Below are positions 11,722 to 22,983 of a DNA stretch of 33,384 bases, in pieces. The stretch's first letter is position 1; the number at the start of each line of letters is the position of its first letter. The notes below the pieces were generated by a model. It had not been told where the DNA came from and did no database searches. It worked only from the letters and a program-made list of their open reading frames with translations. Source of the stretch: Saccoglossus kowalevskii (Eukaryota; Hemichordata; Enteropneusta; Harrimaniidae); the NCBI RefSeq assembly GCF_000003605.2, contig NW_003110974.1, forward strand, positions 576,131-609,514, read 5' to 3'. Made by a program: the position numbers and the translations under genes.

Positions 11722-11881
11722 TGTTGTGCCTAGTAAATGCGCTGTCTAGTAAAGACGACTAGACAACAATAGTAATGTGTAGTTCGAGGAACGCCATATT
11801 TATTCAACCACGTTGCATGATGGTAATCTCATTTTATAATGCACAAAACACACTGTTACAATAAAAACCCATATGCTAATG
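11722..11881 (-). repeat. Gypsy 5' LTR (right copy)
   Basis: This is the diverged partner of 8387-8542. Its inner end is a clean TG on plus (CA on the element strand) next to the primer-binding site. Its outer end is inferred by alignment: the last bases differ from the left LTR largely by C/T and A/G transitions, which has destroyed the terminal TG. The 16-mer ATGCACAAAACACACT lies inside it at 11839-11854. No intact TATA box remains at the aligned position. Confidence 0.7.
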
Positions 11882-12558
11882 GTACTAGACACAAGTTCAT
11901 TATTGGTTGTAATTTATATAATGTCATCTGATGTAGGTAGAAGCTCTGTTCGTATATGGCCGCCGGTGTACACGCTTGGAGCTTCCAACGACATCATATT
12001 TTAATCAGATTGTAGACTAAATATGGTCTGACAGCCATCGTCACACGTATACCAATTTACGTTCAAGTAGGAAGTTGGAATTGTTAATAATAAAGGTTAA
12101 CACGTCACAACAGTTATTCCCATTTCTTGTTCTTGCGTCAATTATTTTAATCTGGCATGCTATATTTAATTAATTGTTTAAATAGTACATTGGATAAATG
12201 TATAGGTGTAACACAAAGATTCACATGACGAGAGGAGATGAATTACAATACTTTGTACTACCGGCCTGCCCAGAGTTCATCAAAAAACAATATAATTTAT
12301 TTGGCTCCCAAGATGTGTAGAGCAAACAACGTCAACGTATACCTAATAAATTTGAAAAATAAACCCAATGCGTTCTACTAACTATTCAATATGACTCCGT
12401 TACATGGGCAGCCACAAACATACATACACGTCTTACTATCCTTGTAACGACACGCATTAGATTCATTTTAATATAGTTGAATTAACTTTTAATATAGTTG
12501 CGATACTCGATTAAAACGCGTTTCTACATAGGGTTGCGTGTATTGGTGTTTAATTAAA

Positions 12559-12605
12559 CTCAATTACAATGCAATTCAATGTAGAATTGCGTTTTTTGTA
12601 TTGAG
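12559..12605. repeat. Imperfect hairpin
   Basis: CTCAATTACAATGCAATTC is followed, after the loop AATGTA, by a near reverse complement, GAATTGCG...TATTGAG. The inner 7 bp are perfect, and the outer part pairs with a short gap. It could be a MITE relic or a chance structure. No flanking target duplication was seen. Confidence 0.45.
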
Positions 12606-13989
12606 GTCATCAATGTTGTGGGGACCCTGAACTAAATACGCCGGGGTACAGTTTGAATGCGGACAATCTACGTAAATTCGAGAGGGCGGCCACCAATGAG
12701 CTAAAGGACATCCTACTACTAGACATATTAAATTGTCTATTGTACTGTTCTGGAACGCTGGATAACTCGTATATTCTTTCATGATTATGGCCACAATTTC
12801 CTACATCTATCATGTTTCTTATGTGATATATCGTTGTGTTTATTAGGGTAATTGTATTTGATTCTCTGACCATTTTGTATTTGATCTAAGATGATTTACT
12901 TATTACGAGGGTGCTTAACAAACGCCGACACATATTTCCTAAAACTGTGGGCAAGAATCCTAATTTGCAAAAATCCAAAATTGCCACTACTGTGTTACCG
13001 AATATACTATATTAGAATACTAGTATAAAATACCACAATAGTGTGATGATAGATTAAGTTGTCTTACATAATGTGATTGTTTTAAACAAATAAAGCCAAG
13101 TGTATATTTCATAAATCAATGATAGCTCTCACTGCACTAATGAACGTTCGCTACTCACTAGTATGCTTAATAACAGCATGACCTAAAATAATACTATGAT
13201 GCTTGCCTTCAGGGCATTTAAATATGTTAAACATGCGTTTGTTATATGTATGTCAACGTACAACAAATTCATTTTAAAATGGAAATAAAACAGTTTCTAT
13301 GTTTTCAATCAACTAGATAGGTTTGAAATTTGTTTATCTCGAAGACATGTCATTTTTGGATAAATTAATTTGAAACATATTTCTCAATTAATGTATTTTA
13401 ATTATCTGAGGGTAATTTATAACATTGTGCCTTCGAAAATACGTGATGGAATATCACATTCAATGCATTACAAGTGTTGTTTTAATGTTACATTAAAAGG
13501 AAAGTAAGAAAAAATAAGAGAAGCTTGAGAAGTTTTGCTTGTTCAAATTGTTGAAACAAAGCGTTTAGTAATTAATACTAAACCTCTTGCATTTTAACCG
13601 TTTATACAAACCATCATCTCGTGTAATCAATAAGTTTATTATTTCAAATTGATTTGTATGTTAATGGATTATATGTGCTCTTCCCATATGTTTTACTTTC
13701 TGATGTTGTAAGGGATTCTCTCATGCAAGGCCTGTGTATCTACTGTAATTGTTGTTTAACGCGCAGATCCTTTACATCTCCGTTACAGACATAGTGAGGT
13801 GTTCTCTTGATTTCCACGTGCCTGTTACAAGTCAAATACACAAACGGTATAATTATCACAAATCTAAAAGTCTGGTAGCAATTTAAATATACATTAAGAC
13901 TAATGAGAGCTAGGTTAATTGAATAAATCACATGCCGTTGGTTAAGCATATCCTTTCATTGCAATGTTACATTGACACGTACACTGCTA

Positions 13990-14113
13990 TTTTGCCATTG
14001 GCTAATGTGACTTGTAGCTGAGAGCATTCTCAACCAATCACGTAGCTCTCTAATTATAGAATGTTCAAGCTTATAATTAGTGAGTCAAACAAATTATTCA
14101 GTTTAAATATATA
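13990..14113. promoter_or_regulatory. Possible CCAAT/TATA promoter-like cluster
   Basis: GCCATTGGCTAAT (inverted CCAAT) near 13994 and ACCAATCACG near 14033 are followed by TAAATATATAC at 14104-14114. CCAAT-to-TATA spacing is near that of vertebrate-type promoters, and transcription would run rightward from about 14135. No first exon with a coding frame is visible, and TATA-like strings are common at this base composition, so this is weak. Confidence 0.2.
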
Positions 14114-15734
14114 CCTCCTGTATGCTGTACGGTACAGTACCCCCCACAGATATGGATATGTTAGTGAACTGTTTTGTTTTTTTTAATGGAGAAGCAGGGT
14201 AATTGATATTAGGTTTTTATCTTATTTCAGCAAACTGCGCTCTAGGATCTGCGATGCGCGTTTTCCCAAATCGTTCGACTGTGGGTTTGCATTGTTGACG
14301 TAGAAGAACTCATCTCTTTTGTTGTATTCCTTTGCTTCATGGTAGTTTTCTGTAACATTAAACAAAATTGCGTTTTATCTTCTTTACATTATCCTTTGAA
14401 ATTCTATTCCAACGTACGGGAATTAGTCGAGATATAATCGACCCAAGATAGCTTTGAGCAAAACTGAGAGTGCCCTGAACCGTATATAGGATTGTAGAAT
14501 CAACTATAATAGCGAATAAATAACCTACACAACACGTTAACAGTTATTTGTGGTGATAAATCTAGCATGGAATTGCACAATTTTTACTTGGTTTAAATTA
14601 GTAATATCTGTGGGAACACACCCTCATAACGATCGTGATCTCGCACAACTACAAGACAATGCTTCCACGTCTACACAATAAGATATCCTAGCTAAGACTA
14701 ACTCATGATTTGTTTTTTAAGGCTATACATATACATGTATCAGAAGACATATAAAAAACTCTAGCATCACTCGTAACATTAATTAGAAAACAGGCTAAGT
14801 GTTAGCACGTAAGTGTTAGTATTCATAGAACCCGCACTTTCCTCTTGTTTACGTGTTGTCCCTAACAAAGAAAAATGTGAAAAAAAAACGTAATTCGAAT
14901 AAATGTCAAACAATCAAACATACTCGTTATCAAATCAAATTTTAACTTGAAATGAGAGCATGGTTTACATTCGTAGGAGCTTGTAGTGTATATTCATATA
15001 AAGTGGTAGTGATAATTCGGGTTCGTCAAAGTCGTAACAGAGGTTGACGATTATATTTGCGTTTATGGGTAATATCACCGTATTTAGGATAATCAAGATA
15101 CGTACGTGTTCGAAAATTAAGAAATCGCGCCATTTTTTTAAACGGCTTTTGGGACTTCCACGTAGCCAGATTGGCAGGAACCCTGGTGGTATGTTAATAT
15201 ACACGGGTGTTACGTGGAGCCATGACACCGGTGCACTGGGTTTGCACCATCGTATTTAATGTCACACTCGTCCAGTATAAATTCAACACTGATCCATGGC
15301 AACGTTATTGGAGCCTACACAAAGTCTGAGCGAAAACTAGGGATTTATCTCTTGTGAAATATCGGATTTTTACGTTAGTAGGTATAATTTCGAAAGAAGC
15401 ACAATTTCGGTATTTACACAAACTCAATTGAGTAAACATAACACGCTCTTATCGTATGCAAGTAAATCGTACATGGTAAATCAATCAATCGCAAAGATGG
15501 ACATAACGCAAACGATTATTTCGAGGTGTAATATTATTATTAGTCATGATATAACGTCGAGTACCAAGGCAATCGATTAAAAATGACAAAAGCTGATATT
15601 TAATGAACTCTCTGTCTGTCTGTCGATTGCCAAATGTTAAATACTTATATCAAAGCTTTTGAATGTATCAAATATTATATTGACAAGGCACAACATATGG
15701 TATTATAGCAAGTAGGTCGACGACTATTAATTTG

Positions 15735-16000
15735 ACATGTTATACCGATTTTCTATTTTTTTTAAAAGCTAGTGAATTGGTAGATTATAATCTGCTGATA
15801 TACAAATATCCTTTTATGGAATTACTTGCAAATTGATTCTAATCCTATCTGAGCAACATGAAACAACGAGTCCGTATAAATGGTCACTCTTCTGATTGGT
15901 GTACCGTTGCATCTTGGATAGACCATGGTTCAATACTCAGACCGCTATTATTTGTGTTTTATGTAAGGGATTTACCAAACTGTGCCAAAAATGTCAATGA
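15735..16000 (+). pseudogene. Fossil LINE (non-LTR) reverse transcriptase fragment
   Basis: Conserved blocks of non-LTR reverse transcriptase follow one another in one frame. LKASELVDYNLL (about 15762-15797) matches the 'KAFDTVDHN.LL' block. About 36 bases on, SYLSNMKQRVRINGHSSDW (15843-15899) matches the 'SYLSNRKQRV.VNG..SDW' block. It is followed by GSILRPLLFVFYVRDLPNC (about 15928-15984), the 'QGSILGPLLF.IYINDLP' block. In-frame TGA (15834) and TAA (15840) stops, and loss of the first catalytic Asp (E and L replace the D-T of the motif), show it is dead. The F/YADD block that should follow is not found, so the copy is truncated or scrambled. The live enzyme copies LINE RNA at a nicked target site. 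Confidence 0.85.
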
Positions 16001-16336
16001 ATCCAAAAATTGTAGAAAAAACATTTATATATTATTCATGTTGTATCATGGTGTTGTATTTGTTGTCTCGAAATTCATTTTACTAAATGATACGTAATTA
16101 CATTTTTCTAAGAAATTTAATTTTATCCCTGATGACTATAGAATTGGTGATATTATCCTGAATAAATTATATTAGATATCTTAGCGATCTTCTACGCGTA
16201 AGCTGTATTACAGAGCTCATGTAAAGTGTGTCGACAAAGATTCTATGACTCGTTATCGAACTCGTTAAACCACGTGTATCTCATTAGTAAGGAATCATCT
16301 GGAATATTCTTTCCGGGTGTGGTCCTCCGAGCAGCG

Positions 16337-16337
<1 letters not shown>

Positions 16338-16367
<30 letters not shown>
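16338..16367. repeat. (ATT)n microsatellite
   Basis: About nine uninterrupted ATT/TTA trinucleotides. A simple repeat, likely length-polymorphic. Confidence 0.95.
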
Positions 16368-17484
16368 GCTACCGGTATTTCAAAAGTTGAAAGAATTTAG
16401 CAGAAATTCATATAGCTTTTATGCACAAAAAAAAAACGTTTGTTATACTCATCGCAAGTCTATTTATCGCTATGTGCCCATTTCAATTTGCCAGTAAATA
16501 CCAGTGGGCATGATTAATTATGTTTACACAAAATTATTACACGCAATATATACATTTCTATACTAGAACTCTCTTGCACGTATCACACAGTTCTAAAAGA
16601 CTTTGCTTGCTTCTTTTATCTTCCAAGATGACGTCTTAATTTTAGAAACACTCTTTTATTCCATGACTTCTTTTACTTTTTTAATAAACATATTTCCACA
16701 GATTTTTTTTTTGCAAATATCATAAAGTTTTTAACGCGTTATATTTTTTAACTACTATAATAGTTATTTTTTTAAATTGTTGCAGTGTTAAGTAATAAAC
16801 TGTTTGTTTGTTAGTCGTAGTTTGATAAAATAAAATAATAATAACCGTTATTCACCGTATCCACGTCTCCATGAAATATCCATATCTTATCGACACAAGT
16901 AATATTGTATCCATATGTCGCTGATGTTTACATTAGCATTTTATCCAATGCAGTGTCTGTTATATTTGATGTATCACTCACGTTATATGCAACGTATATG
17001 TTTCATCTGTTTTATGGAAAACACTCAATAACAACTTTAGTGAAATTAGATATCAAGCAGCATCTGTACACCTTCACCATTTCACACCGCGAGTAATTAG
17101 CATCACCACACCCACGTGTACACATGACCGTAATTGGAAGTATGTCGTGTTACAATCGACACAATATAATACATTGGAAGGGCAATTAGCTCTGACACCA
17201 TACGCCTGGGTACATTTTATTTATTTGTCTTTTAATAGGAGATCAATTAGGAACTCTAGACTGCATGTAAGTGTGATTGACCTTCAACGTGGGTTACAAT
17301 TAACCGTAGTAGTGACATCATATCAACATACCTACTTGTGAGCAAGGAAATTGAATTCGAGACCTTCGGGCTTTTATACTATTCATTATGCACAGACTAT
17401 GGTGTACGTTTCAATAGAAATGCAATCGACTAGCAGTGAAGTGAACAGTGCCTTTTACAGCATGTCTATATGGAGTTGAAGGAG

Positions 17485-17504
17485 CATTATAGTACTCTAT
17501 AATG
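17485..17504. repeat. Perfect 8-bp hairpin with TACT loop
   Basis: CATTATAG and CTATAATG are exact inverted arms around the four-base loop TACT. No poly-T run or gene end adjoins it, so no terminator role is implied. Confidence 0.6.
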
Positions 17505-18099
17505 ACTTTGGGGGAAATAACACATCTGTTTCCCCGGGGGAGTGATGCGACCAATTTTTACGAGTGCTTCTTTTTATTTTTTGAATCATTAGATTGTAAA
17601 TACACCCTCACATAGAAGTTATGCTTATACTCGTGCTAATATGTTCTACTTCGTTTTGGGTACAAAACATACGCTAACAATCTGGAGCCGACAGAGTGCG
17701 ATGTCAAAAATAGAATTGTGTTTACATTTCTCCACTCAGCCTAGAATATGCGTAATTCAAAATGCAATCAGATACATGCATGGTGTCGATTGGGTTGTTT
17801 CCAAGATAACGTGGTAACTTCATATAGATGCGCGGCATTGGATGATGTTGTATATATTGGCGCGAATAGTTAGCGCACGTAATATTAAATCCCACGTTAA
17901 CGCAATCAACTCATTACAATCCACATGATTGTACACTCGTCACGTGGTCTCGCCAACGCAAAGATTGACGGGAAATCCAGTTGAGTATTATTACCTACCC
18001 ATGATTTGATATAACGAGTATCCCTGTGAAAATTGCTGGTACAGTCCGTGCATGCATAAATAATTAGAACCAATTCAGGCATAGGCTACATATAGCTTT

Positions 18100-19210
18100 C
18101 CTGTCATGTTAAGTTTAACGAGTTCGACAAAACGGTGTGTATAGTTCGCAACGTCTTCTTCAGAGCACAAAGTGAGTCGGGAATTCCGCACCTATGCACC
18201 GTACGATTGCATACTACTGTGTTTATCAACGTAAGTACCCGTGTCGCTATTAATGTCATAGTGTTTTATACATAACAAGTTCTATATTACATCGAGGTTT
18301 CATTCGTAGTATTGTGTTCTTTTAACTCGATCGCGAAATCGATTGATTGTTTTATGGTCTGTCATGTGGCTATCCATCATACTGCTAAGTATCATATAAT
18401 CAACAATTGCAATAGCAATGATGGTGTATGTGACATTTCATCATAAAAATACATGGTCTTAATACCGTGTGTGTTTGTCGTACTGAATTAGTTTTGCGAT
18501 GCCAAGAATCCTACAAACAGCCGCCAATTTCAGAATAATGTTAGCTTCTCAGTAATCTATTTTTTTTTTTTAATTTCATTACTAATGTTGTTTATTCGTG
18601 TTATTTATTTTATAAGACATTGCGTTTATGGCGTCCATTCAATATGGTTACACTTATAAGTATCTGTATATGCATCGCGTTTTATACAAGTCATTTCTAT
18701 TACGTCGTTTCAAGTAGAACTCTGAATAGAAAATTCCATGAAAATAAAGCTTTCAATCTTTAAACGTTTTTCAAAGTAGTCCGCCCTAATTAACCGACTT
18801 TTTGCCTAGTAGGCCCTGTACAATTACAACAATACGATAAGAAACTTACGATGCGGTGTGTGCTACTGTAATTTTGTGAGAAAAGTCGAACCCGTTTTCT
18901 TATATTTATAATAATGTTTATTAAGACAAAACTTAATTTGATGCTAAGTTTCAACTTCAAAACATGAACAATACAAAATGTAATTTTCGTCCACGTTATC
19001 AGGCTACTGGCGATACCCACACAATTTACTCATATGGAAAATAAATTTAGCCGATGCGTTGCTCCATCACCGGTCTTATTTTATTGGTAAAATACCGGTA
19101 ATGATAATCGATAATTAATTTTTTGAAGTTACAAAACAAAACAAAACAAGTGACTTATTTGCGTAACGCGGTGAATTACTTTTCCAATGTTCCCTGCTAA
19201 GAAAATCCCG
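18100..19210. repeat. Tandem segmental duplication, copy 1
   Basis: This block aligns collinearly with 19211-20005. Anchors here include TAGTTCGCAACGTC then GCAAAGTGAGTCGG-like sequence (18140-18181), TCATTCGTA-GTATTGTG (about 18300), TACTGGCGATACCCACA (19005-19021), and ACCGGTCTTATTTTATTGG (19070-19087). The offset is about 1.12 kb at the left anchors and about 0.81 kb at the right ones. Copy 1 therefore carries about 300 bp extra, or copy 2 lost it. No reading frame is kept between copies, so the unit is non-coding. It contains a consensus splice-donor-like CGTAAGT at 18230, not conserved in copy 2. Confidence 0.75.
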
Positions 19211-20005
19211 ACATATACAATTTATATTTATGAAGGAAAGTGTCAAACCAATTTATATAGATAGTTTGCAACGTCCCCGTAATGTGCAAAGTGAGTCGGA
19301 GGTTCGCACCTTTACAAGATACGACACTATACTGCGGACGTTTACATGAGTAGTCGTGTCGATATTATTGGCATTTGTTTTATATTACTTCTTGTTCTCA
19401 TTCGTATCGTCATTTTTAAATGCGTTATCGCGAATTTATGTGACTGTTTTAGACTGTATGTATGTCAAATTATTACACAAACAATCGCAGTACTCTTGTT
19501 AATTACGTAGATTGGAAATTATTGGGTCGATTGAAATAGTAGAAGTCCTCTGTATGACAAAAGAATGCTATACACATAAACCTTTTGACATTACAGTGTA
19601 AGTTTCCTTCGTTTTAATTTAATAGTCTCTTTGTTTGGTTGGCTTTTTAAACAATAACCATAAAAAACAATAATTTTTCCGTGATAAATAATTGTATTTT
19701 TATGGGGGGGGGGTCGATTCCGGTCTTTATATTATATTATGAAACACGGATAATTACACTATTTTAAATATTTTTATAGTGTTATTTATTAGTCATGAAA
19801 TCGGCATACTGGCGATATCCACAACATTCACTCTAGCGGACAATATATATTTCGCTTTCACGTTTCTCCGTTATCGGTTTTTATTTTGATGGGTTAATAA
19901 TAGCAATAGCGTCGTCATTATTCAAATTTACCAAACACCACGTTGGCTTATTCGCATAACATAATTTGTTGTTATGGTTTCCTACTGAAATATATTTTTG
20001 AAGAT
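19211..20005. repeat. Tandem segmental duplication, copy 2
   Basis: Partner of 18100-19210. Matching anchors are TAGTTTGCAACGTC and GCAAAGTGAGTCGG (19263-19300), GGTTCGCACC (19311), TCATTCGTATCGTC (about 19399), TACTGGCGATATCCACA (19808-19824), and TCGGTTTTTATTTTGATGG (about 19874). A 10-base G run at 19704-19713 is private to this copy. It ends where the minisatellite begins. Confidence 0.75.
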
Positions 20006-21003
20006 GTTTATCAACGTGTGTGATTTCAATGTTTATAGACGTGTGTGATTTCAATGTTTATAGACGTGTCTGGTCCAATGTTCTGTAATTTTTATTATCA
20101 ATGTGTATGATGTCAATGTTTATAAACGTATTTAGTTCAATGTTTTGTAATGTTTATTTCAATGTGTATGATTTCAATGTTTATAAACGTATTTAGTTCA
20201 ATGTTTTGTAATGTTTATTTCAATGTGTATGATTTCAATGTTTATAAATGTATTTAGTTCAATGTTTTGTAATGTTTATTTCAATGTGTATGATTTCAAT
20301 GTTTATAAACGTATCTGGTTCAATGTTTTGTAATGTTTATTATCAATGTGTATGATTTCAATGTTTATAGGCGTGTCTGGTTCAATGTTTTGTATTGTTT
20401 ATTTGTATTGTATATTTTGCGATGTGTGTCTGATTTCAACGTGTCTGGTTCAATGTTTTGTATCGTTTATTTGTAATGTTTATTTTGCGATGTTTGTCAA
20501 TGTGTCTGATTTCAACGTGTCTGGTTCAATGTTTTGTATTGTTTATTTTGCGATGTTTGTCAATGTGTCTGATTTCAACGTGTCTGGTTCAATGTTTTGT
20601 ATTGTTTATTTTGTATTGTTTATTTTGCGATGTTTGTCAGTGTGTCTGATTTCAACGTGTCTGGTTCAATGTTTTGTATTGTTTATTTGTATTGTTTATT
20701 TTGCGATGTTTGTCAGTTTGTCTGATTTCAACGTGTCTGGTTCAATGTTTTGTATTAATTTTCACGTGTCTGATTTCAAAGTGTGTAATGCTCGTTTAAT
20801 GCGTCTGAATACAGCGTGCGCAATGTTTATCAATATGTATAGTTCGATTTTTATATTGTTTATTACGTGCCAGATGTTAATGTTTGTAAGGTTTATCAAT
20901 ATGTTGGTTCAATGCTTTCTATTGTTTATTACGCTTGTGATTCCAATATTTGTAATTCTTATGAGTGTGTATAGTTCAGGGTTGTGTATTTTTTATCAAC
21001 GTG
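20002..21003. repeat. Minisatellite with 61-77 bp higher-order units
   Basis: The array is built of units around TTCAATGTTTTGTA.TGTTTAT. The left half (about 20038-20344) has a regular 61-62 bp period, marked by CAATGTGTATGATTTCAATG at 20160, 20221 and 20282. The right half (about 20400-20770) has 63 bp, then 76-77 bp periods after a 14-base insertion, marked by GATTTCAACGTGTCTGG. Each unit looks like two ~30 bp half-units. Edges are degenerate (20002-20040 and 20770-21003). Because 63 is a multiple of three, a 227-codon frame stays open by chance and encodes a repetitive hydrophobic peptide. I do not call it a gene. Confidence 0.92.
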
Positions 21004-21039
21004 TCCAATTATACCATTTTATTTCGTAAATTTGTTTGG

Positions 21040-21715
21040 AAATCCAACAACACTATTTGCCATTCGCAGTCTTCTTGAAAAAATACACACAACTATATAG
21101 AAACGACAAGACTGCTTAAGTCACGTGGGATCGGATTCGGTTCTCCAATTGTAATATGGAGCATGTTACAGCTCGAAATAACAGCTCGTTCAGCAATAAC
21201 TACACACAACTCAATAAGTGCTGTTCTACTGCCAGAGCGTGGCCAAAACCACCGGCTAACTAACATGAACCGTTTTTTTATCTACTCGCCGGAAGGATAG
21301 AAAATAAATTTGACAGTCTTTGACACAAAACACTAAGCAATTTCACAGTGACGAAAAAGGAAAGTCTTTATCATAGTATTATAACATATGATGCAATAAC
21401 CCATTCCACAATAATGACTCGTCGTATTCTCAACATTAAATCAAATATTAATGGCATACGATTTCATAATTAAACTTGACGCACTGGAATGATAAATTAG
21501 TTTGTTTCGTATGGTATAAACGTAACCCGTGGTAAATTTCCGAATACCTATATGCCAAGAATAAATATTCCAAATAGTTATACTCATATACGTTTGCACA
21601 GGGTTAATTACTAGATCAGAAGAGCGTTTGAATCCAGTGTGATGCGTGCCCATAGCAACCGGCGTTGTCGACTCTGGTATGACAAACATCAGCGCTGTTC
21701 ATTAAAATTACTCAT
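21040..21715. repeat. Dispersed duplicated block, copy 1
   Basis: Collinear blocks shared with 24100-24465: GGATTCGGTTCT with downstream GCTCGTTCA..CAGCAATA (21134-21198), CCGAATACCTATATGCCAA (about 21539), GCACAGGGTTAATTA (about 21596), and GTGCCCATAGCAACCGGCGTTGTCGACTC (21646-21674) followed by TTCATTAAAATTACT. Copy 1 is about 240 bp longer in the middle. It is non-coding in both places. It may be an unrecognised repeat family or a local segmental duplication. Confidence 0.62.
21646..21659 (+). promoter_or_regulatory. Near-match RFX X-box in duplicated block
   Basis: GTGCCCATAGCAAC fits the X-box pattern GTHNYYATRRNAAC at every position except the third (G instead of H). The same site, again with G at position 3, occurs in the other copy of the block at 24391-24404. 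RFX factors bind such sites, often at ciliary genes. Function here is untested. Confidence 0.25.
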
Positions 21716-22983
21716 CATAACAAAACAGTCAGAAATAAATTAAACTGTATCTTGTGAGATAACTATCTAATAAAATAAAAACTCATATCTAAAGCGTATA
21801 ATAACCACTCAAAATATAACAAATGTCAGCATGCAAAAAACAATTGTTATATTCTTAATAAATTAATGTACAATCATATAATATCAAACGGCCTATAGTA
21901 GGGTATTACGGTTCAACGTAATGGCATTTCATCTTGACAGTCTCTTTCCCATATTTACACTGCTAAATACACGCCAAACAAACCTCGTATTTCCACATTC
22001 AATTCACGCAATTTAAAATTTCCACATTCCAATTCGATCGGGTAATAAGAATTCGTTTGTGCCAAATTCAGCGTTTTCCTAACTACTGCCCTTTTGACAT
22101 TGCAATTCCGATGCAATCTGCCTCTAAGTTAATAAAGTGTACAATTCCCTTACGCCTACAGAGTCAAACCTAATTCTAATTTTCTCTTTGGATTTATATC
22201 TCAGTCTCTTTACCCATCTCAAATATAACACCTTTACTTTGCGTACTTTTATTTATTTACGTTTCTTCCCGATTTTAAATATGCTAATTCATTCTTTCGT
22301 CTATGATTTGTATTGACTAAGTTTCCATCCAAACCATCACAGTCTCTTATCAGTTATTCATCTTATTACCTGATTATTCACTATATCCTTTTATTACTCA
22401 TTCGTCCATTATTATCTCCCGACCATTATTATTTCCTGGTCTTATGAGATAACGGGTCACGGGCAAACTCGGCACTTGTATATCTCAACATTGTTCTCTG
22501 CCCCAAAAAACTCATCTATCATGTCACTCATCGCCACTGCAGTTCAGAAATATATCAAAGGTCGGATGGCCTTTGCATTGTTTCCATTAACCTTTCCACT
22601 CAACGAATATTCTAGATTCCGGTTTATAAAATAAATGATTGACTCTGCTATTTCGTCAAACACTCTCAATACCGTGTTGATTTAAATCATTGCACTAAAC
22701 AGATTAAACCTGAATGTTGTGAAATTGGTCACATTCTGGTATATTTCATGAATGAAATACGTGATTCATGATATAAGCATCATATTTCGTTAAACTGCTA
22801 AAAAAACGAACCTCTCATTCATTCTTTGTTACACACATACACACGGCTTATGTATTGTCCAGACGTCTCTATAATTATCTCTTTAAGTCAACTTCGTTAC
22901 TTATTAACTTAACATATTCCCATATAATACTTAACCGGGGAACCTTGCTAAGGACTCTCACTCACTCGCTAGAGCAGATATTC
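21716..22983. other. Non-coding stretch
   Basis: No gene or family recognised. A small direct repeat, TTTCCACATTC.AATTC, occurs near 21989 and 22018. The strand is pyrimidine-rich between about 22160 and 22460, with repeated TTATTA and CATT strings but no regular period. Confidence 0.5.

Larger units (their letters stand above)
8387..11881 (-). mobile_element. Decayed full-length Ty3/Gypsy LTR retrotransposon
   Basis: The parts of a Gypsy element appear in canonical order on the minus strand: 5' LTR (11722-11881), primer-binding site, gag with a zinc-knuckle remnant, aspartic protease with DTG, RT remnant, integrase zinc finger, core and C-terminal domain, polypurine tract, and 3' LTR (8387-8542). 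Every coding part carries stops and frameshifts. The spacing from the RT remnant to the integrase zinc finger is under about 100 bp, so RNase H is missing. The segment that should hold the RT catalytic aspartates is also gone. The internal region is about 3.2 kb, clearly shorter than the 4-5 kb usual for the family. The LTRs are strongly diverged, so the insertion is old. Cell role: selfish element, no longer autonomous. Confidence is high for family and order, moderate for exact ends. Confidence 0.88.
11882..15734. other. Non-coding stretch
   Basis: No protein family is recognised on either strand. Visible signals: an imperfect hairpin at 12559-12605 (7-bp perfect core GCAATTC/GAATTGC); two opposed CCAAT elements (ATTGG near 13998, CCAAT near 14035) followed about 65 bp later by a TATA-like element at 14104-14113; and a strong splice-acceptor-like tract ending CAG at 14230 with no convincing coding frame after it. 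A CCATGGCAAC half X-box lies near 15294-15303. Open frames are short and overlap on opposite strands, as in 14965-15259, which suggests chance. Confidence 0.5.
16001..18099. other. Non-coding stretch
   Basis: No gene is recognised. It holds an ATT microsatellite at 16338-16367, long T- and A-runs around 16680-16780, and a perfect short hairpin at 17485-17504. Short open frames at 16905-17341 have no recognisable family. Decayed LINE sequence may continue to about 16250 but I could not confirm it. Confidence 0.5.

Noticed and set aside
14208-14310. Exon after the TTTTTATCTTATTTCAG acceptor-like tract at 14230
   Set aside because: All three frames after the site close within about 25 codons and none shows a domain. 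No matching donor stands out.
14965-15259. Overlapping frames on both strands
   Set aside because: Neither translation shows a known motif, and opposite-strand overlap at this length is expected by chance.
20346-21029. 227-residue open frame on the plus strand as a membrane protein gene
   Set aside because: It lies wholly inside the minisatellite; the frame stays open because several repeat units are multiples of three. The peptide is a repeat of hydrophobic residues without a domain.
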